From positions 62,001 through 126,000 of the forward strand of contig JAVLUZ010000333.1 of NCBI GenBank assembly GCA_036768485.1: DNA of 64,000 nt. Reading direction: 5' to 3'. The translations under genes were made by a program, and so were the position numbers. The DNA comes from Mermis nigrescens (Eukaryota > Nematoda > Enoplea > Mermithida > Mermithidae). How positions within the stretch are numbered: position 1 is the first letter of the stretch; the number at the start of each line of letters is the position of its first letter. This document shows, piece after piece, positions 1 to 12,517 of this stretch. The notes beneath the pieces were generated by a model that saw only the letters and a list, made by a program, of their open reading frames with translations, ran no database searches and was not told the DNA's origin.

Positions 1-3000
1 AATTGAAAAATACGTGAGATGATACTTAGTAGAAGAAGACAAATAATGTCGTGATTGTACTATTCAAATATCGCTTTTTTCGGTTTTTAAGACTCATTTT
101 GGAATTCACCCCAGTTTTTCCTGGTTGATAGATAGGCGCTCTACTTAGCACCGACCTATTCGGCTGGTAGTTCAAGCAATATATGAACAAATTTACATCA
201 GTAGATTGGCGATTTTTTAAGACGCATCTGACTTAGTCGTCAAGCGCATTTCAGTCTTGCTTTAGCTTGAGGAAAAATAGCAAACGCCAAATTGTTTTTG
301 AGCATTTAGAATCGTGGCAGACATGACCTAAGTTTTAGCAGTAGATCAGTATTCCTGACGTATGCATACAGCTCCGTTTAACGTGTGTATATGCTGTTCC
401 GTGTGAGCCATTAGGTCGATCACAGTCAGATGTACTTTAGTCACCTGTAATCGGGGAGGAAGCCAGCCAGTGTAGCTTGCACAACGGCCAAAATTACCTT
501 TAAAAGTGGTATAAGTGCTGCTAAAAAACGGCGCAAAAACTACGTTAATTGAGCGATTTTAGTCGATTTCAAGCACTTCTGCTAATGAAGTGTTTATTTT
601 CATTTACCTTTTGCTTTAATTTTGATTTAATTTTCTCTAAAATTTTCATTTTTGTTTTAGTATGAAAAAACAATGTTTTTTTGATTTTTCAATCACCATT
701 GCCAACCCGCCGTGACAGGAGAAGGATTCAGAGACTTGTATGAATGTAAAAAATCAGCGTAAAAAATAATGTTAGCTTACAGTTTTTGATCATTTTTAAA
801 CAGTTTTTCAGAAAATTATGATTTTCATTGATATTGATCGTTATTTTGCAATATAATTCTGCTGTAGAAATTCCTTATTTTCCCATTCTATGATCTGCAG
901 TATTCTCTACCCTGTCACGTGAATCTCTGGCCCATTATGAAGAGAAAAGGACTATCTACTACCATACTTTTCTGACTGTGTCCGGTTAATGACCTTACAA
1001 GCCGTACATAAACACATGTTATGCGACTAATACACACGTTATATGCAAATATAGTCTGCTTCGTTTAACTTTGCGGTTTCCTTTCAAATTTTCACTCAAG
1101 AATCAGGCTACAAAATTGGATAGAAATGTCGATCCAGTAATGCGGCTTAGCAATGTCATGCGTCTCCATATGACACGATATACTGTAGAATATCATATTG
1201 ACCGTATCCGTTTAAAACACTTTTGTAATCACTTTACATGTTTTCAAAAACCTCAAAGCTAAATGAAACAGACTATAGAAAGCAATATTAGAGGGATCTA
1301 CGTTATGTCACGCACTCTAATATTTAGACTAGTTGTACTGATCACCATAGAGAAATGCATATAAATAAGCCTGAGCCTTAAATTAAAAATAATAGTTGGA
1401 AAACTCGCATTCGAAACAAGTACTGCAGTAGATAAATCAACGAAAACGACTTTTATAAGCCACGGACTTGTAATACTTAAGCAGGTTATCCAGTTTATTT
1501 ATTCGATCTCATATTTTTGCTGTGGTATTTGTTGTACAAACCTTGCAGCACGATTCCTTGTTAAGAATTATTAAAATAAATTTATTAAAAATTTTGTTGA
1601 ATAAATTTATTTTTCACTTTAAATTTATCAATTTAAAATTCAATTTATTTAACCATAAAATTCTTGTTTTGCAATATTTTGCATTAAGTGTATTTACATA
1701 CACTTCGCTGTTTATAGATTTTCGCGTACATTGCCATAAAAATTTGTGAGTTTAAATGCAAATGTACGCGATTGGTTTACCACTAAAACGTGGAAAAGTA
1801 GTAAGCATAAGCGTTTAAATTCGCATACGCGTACATTCCAGGGCAAGTAAGTAATAATGGCCGGCCAGATCATTATGAATTTTGTTTGCTGAATTCTGCG
1901 AAACTTCTGATAAATTTGTTTGATGTAAAAAAGTACAACTTTGAAAGTTGAATCAAGTGTCATGCCTAATTTTCGCCTTATTAATTGTATGCACCTTTTA
2001 GCTCAAACTCGCAAATTTTTCCAATAAATTTTGCGTGGTCTATTAGTAAAATTGCGTCTGAGGGCCATTCTGCATTTCTATGTATTATAGAACAACGGCA
2101 ACGAATAAGGAATTCATAATTTTATTTAAAAATTAAATTAATACATCCAAATCATTCAGTAATTCGACGTGAGCATAAGCTAGGCGGAAAAGAAGCCGTA
2201 ACTGTGAGTTCTGATTGCGCTAGCTAGGATTAGCTACAGCGTCAGAGGTTATGATCTTTTATTGCTTGCAATGAGCTGACACCCGGACTTCAGGCAGGGA
2301 CAAGGCAGTGACCAGACTTAGGAAGAGCCAAAGCTTTGAGTCGCGCCGCTTTTATAAGAATATCGGCGGGCGCACATGGTGTTGTTTTAATGACTCATTT
2401 TTTGTATATCTTTTGCTCATCTGTTCCCACGTTTGCATCTGTCTGCATACATATATGCGCGTTTTTCATCAACTTATATCTTATGCTTTTCACCTCGAGT
2501 AACCTTTTCCATAAGTTATTCACATGACCCAAAAGTTAGTAAACAATGTTAATTGTTTTGACATATTTTGCGAGCAGTCTCGTGTTTTCGGATATTTCTT
2601 AGTGTGGGAAGCTTAATCTTAAGTTTTCATTCTTATCTGACGTCTGCCTGCTTTGTCTGGTTCTTAAAACTGGTTTTGACTGGTTTTGACCATGCTATTG
2701 CATAGAACCGCTTTGTTAGCCTTGAAATTTTTCTTTTCGCATATTTACATAAACATAATTATTTATAGTATAATTATTACAATTTTTGGAAAAATATAAT
2801 ACATTATGATAAGCGTTTTCGAAAACTTAGCGATTTATATTGCAACATTCGATTTTTCGAATATTATAATATGAGTTAAAATAAACAGAATTTTCGTAAT
2901 ATTATTAAAAGATCATATTACATTAAGACTTGTTGCTTACGTATTCTATTTGTACATATTAGATGCTCAAAATCGCGTCGATCGTGACAATTGCATGCAT

Positions 3001-4637
3001 ACAAGGGGAATTAAAGAAGGCTAGCTAGACACTTTAGAAAGAATGAGTGAAATCGGAAAAAATTTTACGGAAACATAGGACAGGATAAAATACAAGATTT
3101 GATGGAAACCGAGAATGTTTTCTAAATGGTTTAAAAATAGTCAAAAACATTAGAGTGCGTAATACAAACAATTATAGTATTTATACCAATTTTCAGCTTG
3201 CTTGGCTCAAAAAAGCTCTGTAGCTGGCTCCATCATACCAACCGAGCATTTAGTACTTTTACTACTATAGTGTGTTTCATTTTTGGTCATAAATTTTAGA
3301 GACTATATCCAACAATAAGCTGACAGATTGCAATTATAGCTTTGATCTGATATATAATTACCGTAACCTCTCGGCTTACTGTCAATTAAAATTCTTAAAA
3401 TTTATGCGCGAGGGTATATGGAACAGACTATAGATTTATGAATACTGAAGTGAGCAAATGAGTTTTTCGAAAAGACAAACATAGGGCAACATAATAACAA
3501 ATGTTTAGTGTGTTACCTTTGCTTTTAAGTTACCGACTTCCACCTTCGTAAAAAAATTTTTTTGGTATGTAACGACAAAAAACTTGTGAACTCACCTAGA
3601 GGTATATAAATTCATGATAACAACTTGTGTTCTGTTCAATTTAGATTAATACGACATATCTCACTTTAGAAAGCATTCGCTACGAGTTCTTGGATAAAAG
3701 GTTTAAAATTTTACAGTACTTAAATTTTTACCTTCACAACAAGTGTAAACTAAAAATGAATTAGGAAATTAACTTAATCCGACTCTACAATTTCGGTGCC
3801 CTAGTTTATTTTTGTATTTTAAATGTCTATACTTTGAATATGTTTAGTGCAGTATATTATATTACGCAATAAATATACAGCACCTTTTAGGGCAATTAAA
3901 CTTCAGTTTTAAAGATAATAAAATCTTCATATACCTTAGATGCAACTTTCATAAAGTGCGTGCTGTGTGAAAGTTTCATTTGCTACTTGAATTGATATAA
4001 TTAATTGATCGATTTGAAACTTTATATATGCAGATAAGTTGGATATTTCAGCTACAAAAGAGTATTAAAGAGTCTCAGAAATAAATTTTTCTGTTTGTCA
4101 GCTGATTGGCATGGCATACGGTAATGACGCCTTGCTATATCTTTGACTAACATTTGTTTCGTTGCATGTACTCGTACTTGCATGGAATGAATGACGTGCG
4201 TCGTAAAATATACGTATTCTGCTCTTTTTTACTAGAATATCATTACTGCTCACACTGCATATTCTAATGTACTGTTGTTTTTCAGTACCTGGAGCTTGTG
4301 CCGATAATCAGCACTGCTGTTTGTGATGCGACGCCTATCACTGGGAAAGAAGTCGAGGATAATTTTGCAAACATTAATTTGGTTTTGTGTGAATAAGTCG
4401 TTTTTATTACAGAAGAATTATTTCGAATATCATATGGTTCGGGCAAAAATTTAACCTAATGAATGTGTGTACATAAACAATATATATTCTTACGTAATAC
4501 AAAGCAGAACAATAAAGTACCTATATTGCACAAAGCAGGGCATATGCGTGCATCAAAGGTTTTAAATCAATGTAATCTGATTAATAAATCGGTTTTTTCG
4601 GATGCAACAATCATGGTAAGTGTGCACCCATATTGTA
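1..4637. other. No gene recognised; AT-rich non-coding DNA
   Basis: Only short open frames without recognisable domains occur here. I see no tRNA, rRNA or clear transposon end. The stretch 3341-3425 resembles 37318-37395 (both contain GATCTGATATATAATTA and a later ATTCTTAAAATTTA), so it is a dispersed repeat of unknown type. The left target duplication of hAT-1 starts at 4638. Confidence 0.6.
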
Positions 4638-7600
4638 CTCATACGCAGGGCCGTGCCAAGGATTTTTGCGGCCCGGTGCGAAGTAGATTCTTGCGGCCCT
4701 ATTTTTTAAAACTAGTAGGTATATACATCTATACAGTCCTAAACGTCTATGCAGTCATTTTCACGTGAAATAAGTCTTAAATGGAAAATTCTATTGGTGT
4801 TGCACATCTCATATTGCAGAAAAAAGTTTTTTTCTTGCATCACGAATCAGGATACATAAAGAAGAGCATAGGCGAGGCAACGAAATTTTCTATGTGTATT
4901 ACGTCCAACTGAATTCACACATTACTGAACGATACTGTGGCTACGTATACAAGTATACAAAAAAATTTTAAAAACGAACAAATAACATATTCACAACAAT
5001 ATTTTTCGAGCTTTTTGGGCTGCAAATTCAGATATAACTTCTGAAAAGTCAATATTAGAAGACAAATCGTTTTCAATTGAAATAATGGCCAATGAATTTA
5101 GACGATCATCTGACATTGTTGACCTCAAATACGTCTTGATTAGTTTCAATTTAGAAAAAGATCTTTCGGCAGTGGCAACAGTTACCGGAATAGTCAACAT
5201 GATTCGCAAAGCAATGGACAAATTAGGTACCACTTCCAGTAACCTATTTTTGAGAATATACTCCAAAACGTCCAATGACGATAAGTTTCCTATGGACGCC
5301 GTTTTGGAAAGCATCGTAATTTCAGTAAAGAGTTCTAAGCCATTAATGTCGCTCAAAAAGTTAGCTAATTTCAAGCATGATGCTTTCAAGGTGTCGTCAT
5401 TTTCAAATTCTAACGAATTAAATAAAAAGCCGAATATTTCTTTGAAATTATTCATTTGATCAAAACGTTCCTGAACAGACATTAATGCTTGATCGAGAAG
5501 CACATTTAAAAAATTTACGCGAAAATTGTGTTCTGGATCAGAAATTTGCTCATCCTCAGCTTCATAATCGAATTGTTTTTTAACTTTTTTGCGACGTTTA
5601 GATACTGATTCCGGAAATTTTATTAAATTTTCGTCAATTTCCAATTCCATAGCTAATTTTCTAGCCGCATCTTTGGCCAATGAAAACCCATTTTTCTTGT
5701 AATCTTTTAAAAATGCTATCGTATTTTCAATTTGTTCCAATGCAATATTAATTACCATTGATTTGTTTTGCATCATTTTTGCTGACGAAATTGAACTGCG
5801 TCAACATTTCGAACCACACACAAAGTGATACTAAAAATTTATAATCCTTCAGTTCTTTAGCCAAAGAAGATGCCTCACTTCTACATTTTGGTTCATTGGA
5901 GGTTTCGGCAACTTCAATTAACGCATCATAAATGTCGCCAATTTGGAAACGAATAGCACGGACGCTATCGATTCTGCATTCCCAACGCGTTTCGCTTAAG
6001 GGCTTAACAGTTAATTGAGTAACGTGTTTTTTGAAAATTGCCCATCGATGGGTAGAAGCCGAAAATAAAACATAGATTTGCTGTAAAATTCCAAAGAAAG
6101 AAATTGCGACTGATGATGAATGTGCCATGTCACCCAGAACTAAATTCCAGCTATGGCAGCCACAAGGAACGAATAAAGCTTTTGGGTTCACTTCTAAAAT
6201 TCTAGCTTGAACGCCTTTGTTTCGACCACGAATATTAGCTCCATTATCGCAACCCTGACCACGACAGTCACCAATAGAAAGTCCAAGACCTGACAACTTT
6301 TCGAGCAAAGAGTCACAAAGACCAGCACCTGTGCTGTCATCAATGGGAATAAAGCCGATAAATCTTTCGTTTATGATAACACTTCCATCCGAATTCAGGT
6401 CAACGTAACGCAAGATCATGGTCATTTGCTCTTGGTGGCTAATGTCAGGTGTACAGTCCAAAATAACAGAATAATATTTAGCTTTTTTTAAACTATTGTA
6501 AATAGATTTTATAATATTTTGTCCGATTAAATCAATAAATTGATTCTGTATTCTATTTCCCAAATACGTGTTGTGAATTTCTGAATCAGTAATCCTTCGA
6601 ACGTGTTCTGATAAGACTGGGTCGAAATTAGAGATCATTTCAACTAATCCAAGAAAATTTCCATCATGAGAACTGAATAGCTTATCAACTGAACCACGAA
6701 ATGCCAAATTTCTTTGAGCCAAGAAACGCACAATGCAAAGAAGTCGCTCTAAAACTTTATGCCAATGCTTCTTTTCGAATTCAATCAATTTGTCATGAGC
6801 AGCATCGATCGTTTGACTACGTTGAAGCCGATTTTCTAAATCAATCCAAGAACTATGACAACTTTTGTGTGCTGCGGAAGATTCATGCTCAGAAAGTTTG
6901 CCGATTATCTTTTGCCAGTTGTCATATCCTTTAGAATTACTAAGCCTAGTTTCTTCGCCAACGTGAAATAATTTGCAACAAAAGCAGAAAATCGAATTTG
7001 TCGATTTGGAATAAACCAACCAACGGCGATCGATAACTTCCCCATTTGACATTTTACGCTCATAATATTTTGTTGAAAAATCTCGTTTTTGCTCATCTAA
7101 TGGAAATTCGAAATCCGTGACACGAAATGGGCCCTTTTTCAACAATAAAATTTTTCGTTTGAGTATTTAAAATTTGCGGCCATTTGGCAATATCAGTAAA
7201 ATCGGGAACGACCTCAGAATCAGAGCGGCTGATGATGTCATTATTAGTTATGTTCACTAAATTGTCAGCTATAACTAGTGATGTCAAAGATCCAGATTTT
7301 TACCCAGATCCAGATCCAGATAAAGATCGGGTTCACATTTTCTGGCAGATCCAGTTCCAGATCAGATAACCAGATCAGAAAATAACCAGATCCAGATCCA
7401 GATCGTTTTGCCAGATCAAAATTTAAAAAGATCCAGATACAGATACAGATCCAGATAAAAATATTTTTTGTGCAGCAATTTGTATTGCTGAAAAGGAGAG
7501 CGTAAAGCGCCAGAGCCCACATGGATTGGGGGATCTCGGTTGGCAGGACTCATATAAGAGCCCCCAAGAGGGGTCTGGGGCAGAGCCGAGGAAAATTTGC

Positions 7601-8344
7601 ATTTTAGAGCTTTTACATAAAAATGATATCAGTAAAAATTGTCTAAAAAGTAAAAACTCACAAGTTTCGACTTTAACCAATGGGCATGAAATTGAGGCAT
7701 AAAAATGTAAAATTATTACAACAGCTTTAATTGACAACTTTATAAACAAAACGGCATTCAATATTCACAGGAACGTGAGATGTCTGGAATTTGGCAACAT
7801 TGTGGTTAAACAGGAGAAACAAATGCTTCTTTCGATCGCTTGTAAGAAAGAAAGGGTGTATTATTTCAGGGGATATCACTGTCAAATAAAACACAAACAA
7901 TACATTTACCTAACAACACAAAATGCAATACTATGAAGAAAGCACAGAAATGCTGGGGGTCATGGTCAAATTTTTTTGCAAAGATCAAAAAAGCGATAAA
8001 AATGGCCCATGGGCACTAAAAACATTGTTTTTAGACGTTTCTCGATGTCGCGCGTCGACTGAAATAACTTTTTCAACAAAAATGTTTCGAAAAAATTTGA
8101 GATTTTCCCATTTTTAGGCAAAAAGTCTCTCAAAGGTCAATTCTAATGATAATTTATGTGAATTAACAACCTTCAATACATTTTTATCACTTAACTTACT
8201 TTTCTGCAGAGCTTCAAAAATTTTTCTGAAAACAAAAAATTATGGGGGGTCAGCGGCACTTTTTGGCCATTCTGGGGGCGTCAGCACGGATCTGGGGGTC
8301 AAAACCCCCAGCAGACCCCTCCCCTTACCCCCGCGTGCATGGGT

Positions 8345-8600
8345 GATGTCTCAACAGCCTCACCAGTCCCAACAGCCCCACCATCCCAACAGTCCCACCG
8401 TTTCAACAGCCCCACCAAAAATCCTAACAGCCCCACCCGTCCCAACAGCACCACCGGTCCCAACAGCCCCACCGTTCCAACAGCCCCACCAATAATCACA
8501 ACAGCCCCACCAATCCCAACAGCCCCACCAATCCCAACAGTCCTACCGTTCCAACAGCCCCAACGTCCCAGCAGCCCCACCAGTAATCCCAGTAGCCTCA
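8345..8600 (+). repeat. Minisatellite, unit about 15-18 bp (CCAACAGCCCCACCA)
   Basis: About 15 tandem variants of CCCAACAGCCCCACCAAT are seen. The C-rich strand is on the plus side, so the minus strand is G-rich (GGTGGGGCTGTTGGG). Its open frames (PTAPPIPTAPP-like) arise from the repeat and are not a gene. The same unit appears inverted at 9285-9655 and again at 60598-60810. Confidence 0.92.
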
Positions 8601-8981
8601 CCATTACTGCAATCGCTATTATACGATATAATAAAATCAGGCAATATCAATTTTTTATGACAGATATTTTTTGACTATTTTCCGAATTCGTATATTTCAT
8701 CAAGACCATAAACGAGTGTGCAGGTTTACATTTTCAGAATAAGTGTACCTGAGAAACTGATAGACCTGCCAGAATTGAAGCTTCAGCATTTGTGCGCAAT
8801 CCAGGATTTTGCCTCATTCGAGTCATCTCGCAAGATTGGATTCCTGCTCATTATGGTCTACTTCACACTACCAGAAAAAAATGAAAAATATTCTAGTGAA
8901 AAGGGAAAGATAAGTGTTAAAATTAAATGAAAATCAAAACGTTCACGCTATCTGCTTCAAAATAGCCAGAAAGTGTGGATT

Positions 8982-9110
8982 AGCGTTGTTTTTACGCTAT
9001 TTTAACATTCATACCAGTTTTGAGGTCAATTTTTGACTCAAAACTCCTTCTCCAGACCGGTCGTGCTGTGCATCTATGGATTATAACAGTGGGGCAGTTG
9101 GAACCAACAT
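8982..9110 (+). repeat. Dispersed repeat (GACCGGTC...TCTATGG family)
   Basis: The stretch contains TTTTGAGGTCA, then GACTCAAAACTCCT, CCAGACCGGTC and GTGCATCTATGG. A close reverse-complement copy lies at 61020-61095 and a diverged forward copy at 54899-55010 (in an sFRP intron). No coding capacity is seen. Its superfamily is unknown. Confidence 0.6.
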
Positions 9111-9284
9111 TGGCAGCGAACAAATTCTGTGGGTCTGTTGTGTTAAAGTGACCGAGAAATGTGCTAAAAATAAAGTTCTGGGGGTCTAACATAATTTGGG
9201 GAATTTCCAGAATTTCGGGTTTGAATGGGTTTAACTCTAAACATCCCTTCCCCCACGCTTATGTGTGCTTAGGAGAGTGCGACT

Positions 9285-9655
9285 GTTGCAACGGTAGGAC
9301 TGCTGAAACGGTGGAACTGCTGGGAATTGGTGGGGCTCCTGGGACTGGTGGGGCTGTTGGGATTGTTGGTGGGGCTGTTAAGACGGTGGGGCTGCTGGAA
9401 CGGTGGGGTTGGTGGGACGGTGGGACTGTTTGGATTTGTAGGGCTGTTGAGATTGGTGGGGCTGTTGAGATTGGTGGAGCTGTTGAGATTGGTGTGGCTG
9501 TTGGGATTATTGGTGGGGCTGTTGGGACGGTGGGCTTTTGTGACTGGTGGGGCTGTTGGGATGGGTGGGGCTGTTGGGATTTTGGTGGGGCTGTTGGGAT
9601 GGTGGGGCTGTTGGGACAGTGGGGCTGTTGGGACTCATGGGCTGTTGGAACACAA
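9285..9655 (-). repeat. Same minisatellite, inverted orientation
   Basis: About 20 tandem variants of GGTGGGGCTGTTGGGATT lie on the plus strand, the reverse complement of the array at 8345-8600. The two arrays sit about 685 bp apart inside hAT-2 and could pair as a hairpin. GGGG/GGG runs in every unit make G-quadruplexes possible. Confidence 0.92.
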
Positions 9656-11275
9656 TCCATGCATGTAAGGCTCCAACTAATTAGATAACCTACCTATAGT
9701 GAATCGTAAAACAGAAAGAAATTTCGTGCAAAAATAACTTTCTGATCTGTTTAACCAGATATAACTTGACTAAACAGATCCAGATCCAGATAAAGATCGG
9801 GTTCGGATTTTCTGGTAGATCCAGATACAGATCAGATAATCAGATCAGAAAATAACCAGATCCAGATCCAGATGATCTGGATCTGGATCTGAATCTGGAT
9901 AAAAAGATCAGATCCAGATGATCTTTTACATCACTAGCTATAACAACGTTACTCAAATTCTGTTGTGACGAAGTGGAGCCCAGAGTCTCTGGAGTTTCCA
10001 CTGTCTGACTATCAATACTATCCGAAATTGACACATCCTGAGAACTTAAATTCGGCTCTTTCTCAGTGTTTGAAGAAGGTCGAAAATGCTTAAGCAGAGC
10101 ACCTTGCATCGATTGAGATGTCTTTTCTTCCTGAGCTTTACGCTTTCGTTTAGCTGCTCCTGACTCGTTTTCTGGTTCCTACGCCAAATTTCGGCATTTT
10201 TCAAAAAATATATACAAATGCTGGTGGCTGCTTAATGAGAAATGAATCATGTATGAATTAATAACGTAAATGTGGGAATAACGCATTATGCAGCTACTAT
10301 GTGACAGTCTCATTATTTGCACTCATGTGGTAATTAGCAAAAATAAACGAGTGTTAATGCAACAAAAAAGTTCTTTAGATTTTGAGAAGTTGAAAAAGTT
10401 TTAGAAAGTAGAATAGGAAAATAGAAGCAACATAATTTTAAAACTTGAAATAGTCAAAATACTGTCATGATAACTGCGTTTATGTAATGAAAAATGAACA
10501 ACGTTTAGCAATCATTCAACTCGTTAAGAATTTACCATGTTTCAGAATTCAGATGCCAAAATTGTTTGATTTTAAAAGCAAAAGAATAAGACTATGTATG
10601 TATGCGAAGAATCAATATGTATGTTATTCAAAAGATAACAACATGAACTTTCATAAGCTGGAGCTCGATTTGACATCGCTTAAGGGGACAAAAGTTACAA
10701 GCGTTTGTACATTAGAGATACGTTTTGAAGATAAACGTGTGAACTTCCATCATATAAAACACAATTTAAAATCAATTCATAGCAAAAGTTATGCGTGAAA
10801 AACTTTTCAAAATCACAAGTAAGGCAAAATGGAAGGCCGCAAAGATTAGTAAAAAACAGCAGTAATCTACATACAATACAACGTGAAGCTGGCGAGTATG
10901 ATAACATTATAGGAAACAGTTAAATACGTGCTGAGATACATACAGACAAATGTGTAAAACTATCGATACAGACTTCACACAGTGAAACACAAAGGCGTGC
11001 TCCTGCCTTGTCGAGCATACACGTACAGTACAGTATGACACGTATGTAAGCTAGTTCAGCTCAAGTTTTTGCGGCCCCTAGTGAATGATGAAACATCGAA
11101 TTTTCTGTTACACAGAAGTGTACATTATTATTTTTATTCGTGTTCGCATTGTCTAGCATACATATAGTGTACAATATATGTATACAAACTTGGGTCAGTT
11201 AGGTTTTTGCGGCCCCTAATTCTTTGCAGTCCGGTGCGGCTGTACCCTTCACACCCCCCAAGGCACGGCTCTGCT

Positions 11276-11511
11276 CATACGTGGGCAGCAAGAAAATTCT
11301 GGGATGGGTGTGCAAGATTTTCCAAAGGTCAAAAAATGCCCTTAGAATGGTGTTATGGAAAAAAACACCATTGTTCAACATTTCTCATCGAGTACATCCA
11401 TTAGCATCAAGAAAATTGCGAAAAACACAAAAAAAACTTCGAAAATCGAATTCTAGAGGTATTTAGAATTTCGGGAGGGTGCATATTTCAAACCCCTCAC
11501 GCCCAGGTGTG
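11276..11511 (+). mobile_element. MITE-A copy 1
   Basis: It runs from CATACGTGGGCAGC to GCCCAGGTGTG, with the conserved middle (gaaaattctggg, ccaaaggtcaaaaaatg, tttctcatcgag, cattagcatcaag). hAT-1 inserted at its left edge, so its original left flank is now at 4637. I found no convincing target duplication for this copy. Confidence 0.85.
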
Positions 11512-11994
11512 GTCCAGTCCACTTTTCTCTATTCGAGTCTCAATACATACAACAATGAAAGAAAATTGTTTTTGCTGTACGCGATCAATTCCATGTTGCT
11601 CTCCAGCAGAAAATCGTTCTAAAATTTTTTTCAACTGACAGCTTTCCGTGTTTTTTAAAGTAATTCATAGCCTAATAGAGGGAAAAAAATTTAAAAAATC
11701 TCATGGGCTCAAAACTTCTTGGGTCAATTCCTGTTTAATTTTAAAAAACACATTTTTTGGTTGAATCAAAAATTAAATTAAAGCAAATTCTTATTATTCT
11801 TTCGGAGAACTTGCCTTATTGCACACCATTTTTTCATTGTTTAGTATTTTGCAATACTCGGGAAAGACATTTAAAACTAAATGGAAGGTTCAAGCTAAAT
11901 ATAAAATGTAACAAAATCATAAAAATTACAAATTCTTCTGCAAATTGATTGGAGTCTTATGTATTAAAGCACTAAAAATTATTTTGGTTGTGAT
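11512..11994. other. No gene recognised
   Basis: AT-rich DNA between two MITE-A copies. The stretch around 11660-11780 resembles 12290-12400 (both contain CTCAAAACTTCTTG and then TTAATTTTAAAAAA), pointing to a local duplicated segment. Confidence 0.5.
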
Positions 11995-12260
11995 CACAAC
12001 CTTGGCATGGGGGTATGGAATATGCATCCCTTCCCACCCGAGAGTCCAAAATAACTTCCTGAAATCAAACCCAACCCCAGAATCTAATTTTCGAATTTTT
12101 TTTCGTTTTTTTTCGCAATTTTTTAATGCCAATGGGTAGTGTTTGATGAGAAACGTTGAAAATGGGGTTTTTTCGCCATACGATATTTTTTAATGCAAAA
12201 TCTAGACCTTTGAAATATCTTGCACAATCTCTCCCTGCATATTGGTGCTGCCCACCTATG
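11995..12260 (-). mobile_element. MITE-A copy 2, degenerate
   Basis: The reverse-oriented copy starts CACAACCTTGGCATGGGGG and ends GCTGCCCACCTATG. The core TGCCAATGGGTAGTG and GAGAAACGTTGAAAATGG is clear. The flanking 8-mers do not match, so the copy is old or its ends have been altered. Confidence 0.7.
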
Positions 12261-12517
12261 GTACATTTAACGCAGTGAGTAGAGTTGAAATAAATTTTAA
12301 AAATTCTATAGGCTCAAAACTTCTTGAGTCACTTCCTATTTAATTTTAAAAAAACATTTTTTTTAGTTAATCAAAATCGAAATTTAAATTAAATCAATTT
12401 CTTATTATTTATAGCCATTTTTTGACCTTTGGATTGCTACGGTTTTACGCAATAGGTACACATTCAAGTATATCACACCGCCTGTAGTACAGTCGAGCCG
12501 GTTTGCTGCACCCTCAC

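Larger units (their letters stand above)
7276..9936. mobile_element. hAT-2: non-autonomous hAT-like element nested in hAT-1 transposase
   Basis: Both ends begin TAGTGATGT(C/A)AAAGATC in inverted orientation, and exact 8-bp copies of GCTATAAC flank the element (7268-7275 and 9937-9944). Removing it and one duplication restores the host transposase frame (VVIA joined to DNLVN). The subterminal 100-150 bp at each end are dense in CAGATC-type hexamers, as expected of transposase-binding subterminal repeats. No transposase is encoded. The interior holds two minisatellite arrays in opposite orientation and stretches resembling MITE-A ends. A partial second copy lies at 36257-36710. Confidence 0.85.
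4991..10180 (-). pseudogene. ZMYM1/TTF-type hAT transposase, broken by frameshifts and by hAT-2
   Basis: The protein is read leftwards in pieces. About 9945-10180 gives the basic N-terminus, with AAKRKRKAQEEK and then GALLKHF. 7093-7275 gives the segment ending DIAKWPQIL...EKGP. 5748-7145 gives a TTF-type zinc finger (FCFCCKLF, later HESSAAH) and the DUF4371/RNase H-like core. 4991-5776 gives the C-terminal hAT dimerisation region. Catalytic landmarks are visible: VILDCTPD, GQGCDNGANIRG, PCGCHSWNLVLGD and the glutamate in TAERSFSKLKLIK. Breaks are the hAT-2 insertion at 7276-9936, a +1 shift at the GGG near 7132 and a one-base shift in an A-run near 5775. Both shifts lie in homopolymers and could be sequencing errors, but the insertion alone inactivates the gene. 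The family cuts and pastes its own element. The true start is uncertain: an in-frame TAG lies just upstream of the N-terminal segment and may mark a splice acceptor. Confidence 0.85.
4646..11273 (-). mobile_element. hAT-1: hAT-superfamily DNA transposon, interrupted
   Basis: The left end reads CAGGGCCGTGCC and the right end is GGCACGGCTCTG, giving a 12-bp terminal inverted repeat with one mismatch. Exact 8-bp copies of CTCATACG flank it at 4638-4645 and 11274-11281. Eight-base target duplications and CAG-type termini are hallmarks of hAT transposons. Inside is a minus-strand transposase pseudogene. About 2.66 kb of the 6.63 kb is a later insertion, hAT-2. Other contents are a GCGGCCC-rich stretch near each end and about 1 kb (10190-11200) upstream of the transposase in which I recognise nothing. 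The right duplication overlaps the first six bases of a MITE-A copy, so hAT-1 landed at the edge of that MITE. Confidence 0.88.

Noticed and set aside
5085..5459. Plus-strand 124-codon ORF
   Set aside because: Antisense of the hAT-1 transposase C-terminus, which has recognisable catalytic and dimerisation motifs on the minus strand.
8299..8674. Proline/threonine- and glycine-rich ORFs on both strands
   Set aside because: They are translations of the 15-18-bp minisatellite. The same applies at 9161-9688 and 60519-60888.
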